A DNA stretch of 64,000 nucleotides from Bacteroidia bacterium (lineage in GTDB: Bacteria; Bacteroidota; Bacteroidia; J057; JADKCL01), in NCBI GenBank assembly GCA_020635905.1, contig JACJYV010000004.1, positions 186,001 through 250,000 on the forward strand, in the 5' to 3' direction. Below are positions 62,398 to 64,000 of this stretch, piece by piece. The notes beneath the pieces are model-generated. The model did no database searches, was not told the DNA's origin, and was given only the letters and a program-made list of their open reading frames with translations. The translations under genes and the position numbers were made by a program. Position 1 is the first letter of the stretch, and every line of letters begins with the position of its first letter.

Positions 62398-63015
62398 CTA
62401 CTTAAAAAGCCCAAAAAGCTCACCTTTCACGCGGTTAACAATGATGCCGAGGTGTTCGGGATTGTCGCGGAAATTGAGTTCGTCGATCACAACTTCGATC
62501 TTTTTGCCGAGGTTGTAACTTTCGTACCAGGCTTCGTAGCGCTCATTGAGGCGGCGCAGGTAGTCGAGACGGATGGAATCTTCGTATTCGCGGCCACGCT
62601 GTTGAATCTGATCCACCAGACTCGCAATAGAACCACGCAGGTAAATCAGCAAATCAGGAGGCTCAACCAGCCCATTGACCGTTTCAAACAGCGCACGGTA
62701 GGTTTCGTAGTCGCGTTTGGCCATGAGGCCCATGGCATGCAGGTTGGGGGCGAAGATTTGCGCATCTTCATAGATGGTCCGGTCCTGAATGATGTTGATT
62801 CCGTGGGTACGGATATCGATGATCTTGCGGAAACGGGTATTCAGAAAGTGAACCTGCAGGTTGAAAGACCAACGCTGCATATCCGAGTAGAAATCAAACA
62901 GATAGGGATTGGTTTCGGCGTCTTCGTAATGCGGTTCAAATCCAAGATATTTGGACAATTGAGTGGTAAGGGTGGTTTTACCTGAGCCGATGTTTCCCGC
63001 TATGGCGATGTGCAT
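62398..63015 (-). CDS. Deoxynucleoside kinase (dNK/dGK/dAK family)
   Basis: 205 residues, typical length. P-loop IAGNIGSGKTTL near 4-15. Then YEDAETNPYLFDFY near 30 (substrate-binding Glu), IIQDRTIYEDAQIFA near 75 (catalytic D-R pair) and LIDSLVDQIQQRGREYE-like lid region (SLVDQIQQRGREYEDSI, near 135). It phosphorylates purine or pyrimidine deoxynucleosides for salvage. Starts 15 bases after trpS on the same strand. A promoter-like TTG-N20-TAATTTCG ends 4 bases before its ATG, so it may also be transcribed on its own. Confidence 0.93.
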   Translation of the reverse strand: MHIAIAGNIGSGKTTLTTQLSKYLGFEPHYEDAETNPYLFDFYSDMQRWSFNLQVHFLNTRFRKIIDIRTHGINIIQDRTIYEDAQIFAPNLHAMGLMAKRDYETYRALFETVNGLVEPPDLLIYLRGSIASLVDQIQQRGREYEDSIRLDYLRRLNERYEAWYESYNLGKKIEVVIDELNFRDNPEHLGIIVNRVKGELFGLFK

Positions 63016-63019
63016 TGGT

Positions 63020-63050
63020 CGAAATTATAGTTATTGGGCGTAATAGGCAA
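63020..63050 (-). promoter_or_regulatory. Possible internal promoter of the deoxynucleoside kinase gene
   Basis: Minus strand TTG (63050-63048), 20 bases, TAATTTCG (63027-63020), 4 bases, ATG. Overlaps the 3' end of trpS. Confidence 0.45.
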
Positions 63051-64000
63051 ATTTATTGTAACCGATCTTTTCGCGTACCCTGGCCAGGGTTTCATAAGCC
63101 ACGATACCAGCTTTCTCTGCGCCGTCGTGCAAGAGGCTATCAATCAGGCGCTTGTCCGTCATTAATTCGTTGAATTTGACCCTTTCAGCAGCAAATTTTT
63201 CCTTCATCACCTCAAAAAGTCTGGCTTTTGCATGGCCAAATCCAATGCTTCCAGCCTGGTAGTCTTTGCGCAATTCTTCCGTCTGATCCTGGTTGGCAAT
63301 CAGGGAAAAAAGTGCAAACACGGTACAGGTATCCGGGTCAATTGGGCTGCCCATGGGCACGGTACTGGTTTTTATCCCTTTGATCCGCTTGTAAAGGCGG
63401 TTGTCGTCTTCGAAAATGTCAATGGTATTGCCGTAGGACTTGCTCATTTTGCGGCCATCCGTGCCGGGCACGATGGCGACTTCTTTTTGAATTCTTGCCT
63501 CAGGCATGATCAGGGTTTCACCGTAGGTGCGGTTGAAATTTCCACAGATGTCCCGGGTATATTCAATGTGTTGCTTCTGGTCTTTTCCCACGGGAATTAC
63601 CTGAGCGTCGTACAAAAGAATATCAGCGGCCATCAGCACAGGGTAGAAAAAGAGACCGCCATTGGCCTCAATTCCCTGCTCCTTCTTGTCTTTGAAAGAG
63701 TGAGCCAGTTCAAGCCTGGAATGATTGATGAAATTGGAAAGAAACCAGCTCAGTTCAGTAACCTCAGGAATATCTGACTGACGGTAAAAGAATCCGGTTT
63801 TGGTATCAAATCCGAAAGCCAGCCAGGCTGCAGCAGTGGAGTAGGTATTTTCCCTCAGGACCTGCGGATCGTGCACGGTGGTGAGGGAATGAAAGTCTGC
63901 AATGAAGAAAAAGCATTCGTTTTGGGGATCCCGGGATAATTGAATGCCCGGAACAATCGCACCCAGAATATTTCCCAGGTGGGGAATGCCAGTACTCTGT
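63031..64000 (-). CDS. trpS: Tryptophan--tRNA ligase, 5'-truncated by window edge
   Basis: The last 322 codons are visible; the N-terminus is beyond 64000. Reading leftward from the edge: STGIPHLGNILGAIVPGIQL (HIGH-type motif as HLGN), FFFIADFHSLTT and VHDPQVLRENTYSTAAAWLA. Later motifs are YPVLMAADILLYDAQVIPVG (Trp-binding region) and DGRKMSKSYGN (KMSKS). Complete class I TrpRS C-terminal half, ending KIGYNKFAYYAQ. It charges tRNA-Trp. In a probable operon with the deoxynucleoside kinase downstream. Confidence 0.96.
   Translation of the reverse strand, partial: QSTGIPHLGNILGAIVPGIQLSRDPQNECFFFIADFHSLTTVHDPQVLRENTYSTAAAWLAFGFDTKTGFFYRQSDIPEVTELSWFLSNFINHSRLELAHSFKDKKEQGIEANGGLFFYPVLMAADILLYDAQVIPVGKDQKQHIEYTRDICGNFNRTYGETLIMPEARIQKEVAIVPGTDGRKMSKSYGNTIDIFEDDNRLYKRIKGIKTSTVPMGSPIDPDTCTVFALFSLIANQDQTEELRKDYQAGSIGFGHAKARLFEVMKEKFAAERVKFNELMTDKRLIDSLLHDGAEKAGIVAYETLARVREKIGYNKFAYYAQ

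Overview
The window looks like chromosomal DNA of a member of the Bacteroidota, most likely a Saprospirales-type environmental gliding or surface bacterium. Three coding sequences end in type A C-terminal sorting domains of the type IX secretion system (T9SS). One ends in a gliding-associated type B sorting domain. PorP/SprF, PorE-like and GldN/PorN-like proteins are present, lipoproteins are abundant, and several genes carry the Bacteroidota -33/-7 promoter (TTG, 19-20 bases, TAnnTTTG). I see no rRNA, tRNA, CRISPR array, prophage or insertion sequence.

Layout. 1-2.35 kb: a truncated Lnb-type periplasmic protein, a short-chain dehydrogenase and a small unknown protein. 2.35-9.1 kb: a 1781-residue PKD-repeat protein and an M43 metalloprotease, both T9SS cargo. 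9.2-20.9 kb (minus strand): an apparent operon with a lectin-like type B adhesin, a PorP/SprF channel partner, a PorE-like TPR/propeller/PKD/OmpA protein, a secreted protein of unknown function and a large propeller-sensor histidine kinase. 21.2-28.1 kb (minus): an M43 protease gene broken by one frameshift, a GldN-like protein, a six-unit 77-bp tandem array, a penicillin-acylase family enzyme and a thioredoxin-fold-like protein. 28.1-30.1 kb: a cluster of GC-rich palindromic repeats, then a lipoprotein, SCO copper chaperone and cytochrome c operon. 30.1-34.7 kb: a PD40 lipoprotein, and a peptidoglycan-binding/lysozyme-like protein with a probable contractile-injection leader overlapping a leucine-rich-repeat protein. 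34.8-37.5 kb: MATE transporter, zinc-ribbon protein and PaaE-like reductase. 37.5-39.9 kb: an AT-rich RloA/RloB (AbiL-like) defence pair behind two inverted-repeat operator candidates. 40-45 kb: an orphan propeller lipoprotein, small membrane proteins and an FG-GAP/OmpA protein. 45.4-50.4 kb: glycosyltransferases, a GmhB-like phosphatase and a TPMT-type methyltransferase. 51.7-64 kb: housekeeping and envelope genes (pyrG, yidC, small lipoproteins, a SirB/cytochrome c fusion, an endonuclease/phosphatase, LEA14-like, GT39, a UPF0104 flippase-like protein, a deoxynucleoside kinase and trpS running off the end).

Best leads. (1) The adhesin-PorP-PorE-sensor kinase operon looks like a self-contained secretion, anchoring and sensing module. 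(2) The lysozyme-like/leucine-rich-repeat pair could be an effector with its immunity protein. (3) A ~115-base interspersed element occurs twice with compensatory changes in its terminal stem. (4) The -7 box often sits only 3-5 bases before the start codon, predicting leaderless mRNAs. (5) The RloAB pair has an apparent operator system of its own. All names come from reading motifs by eye; no database search was run.
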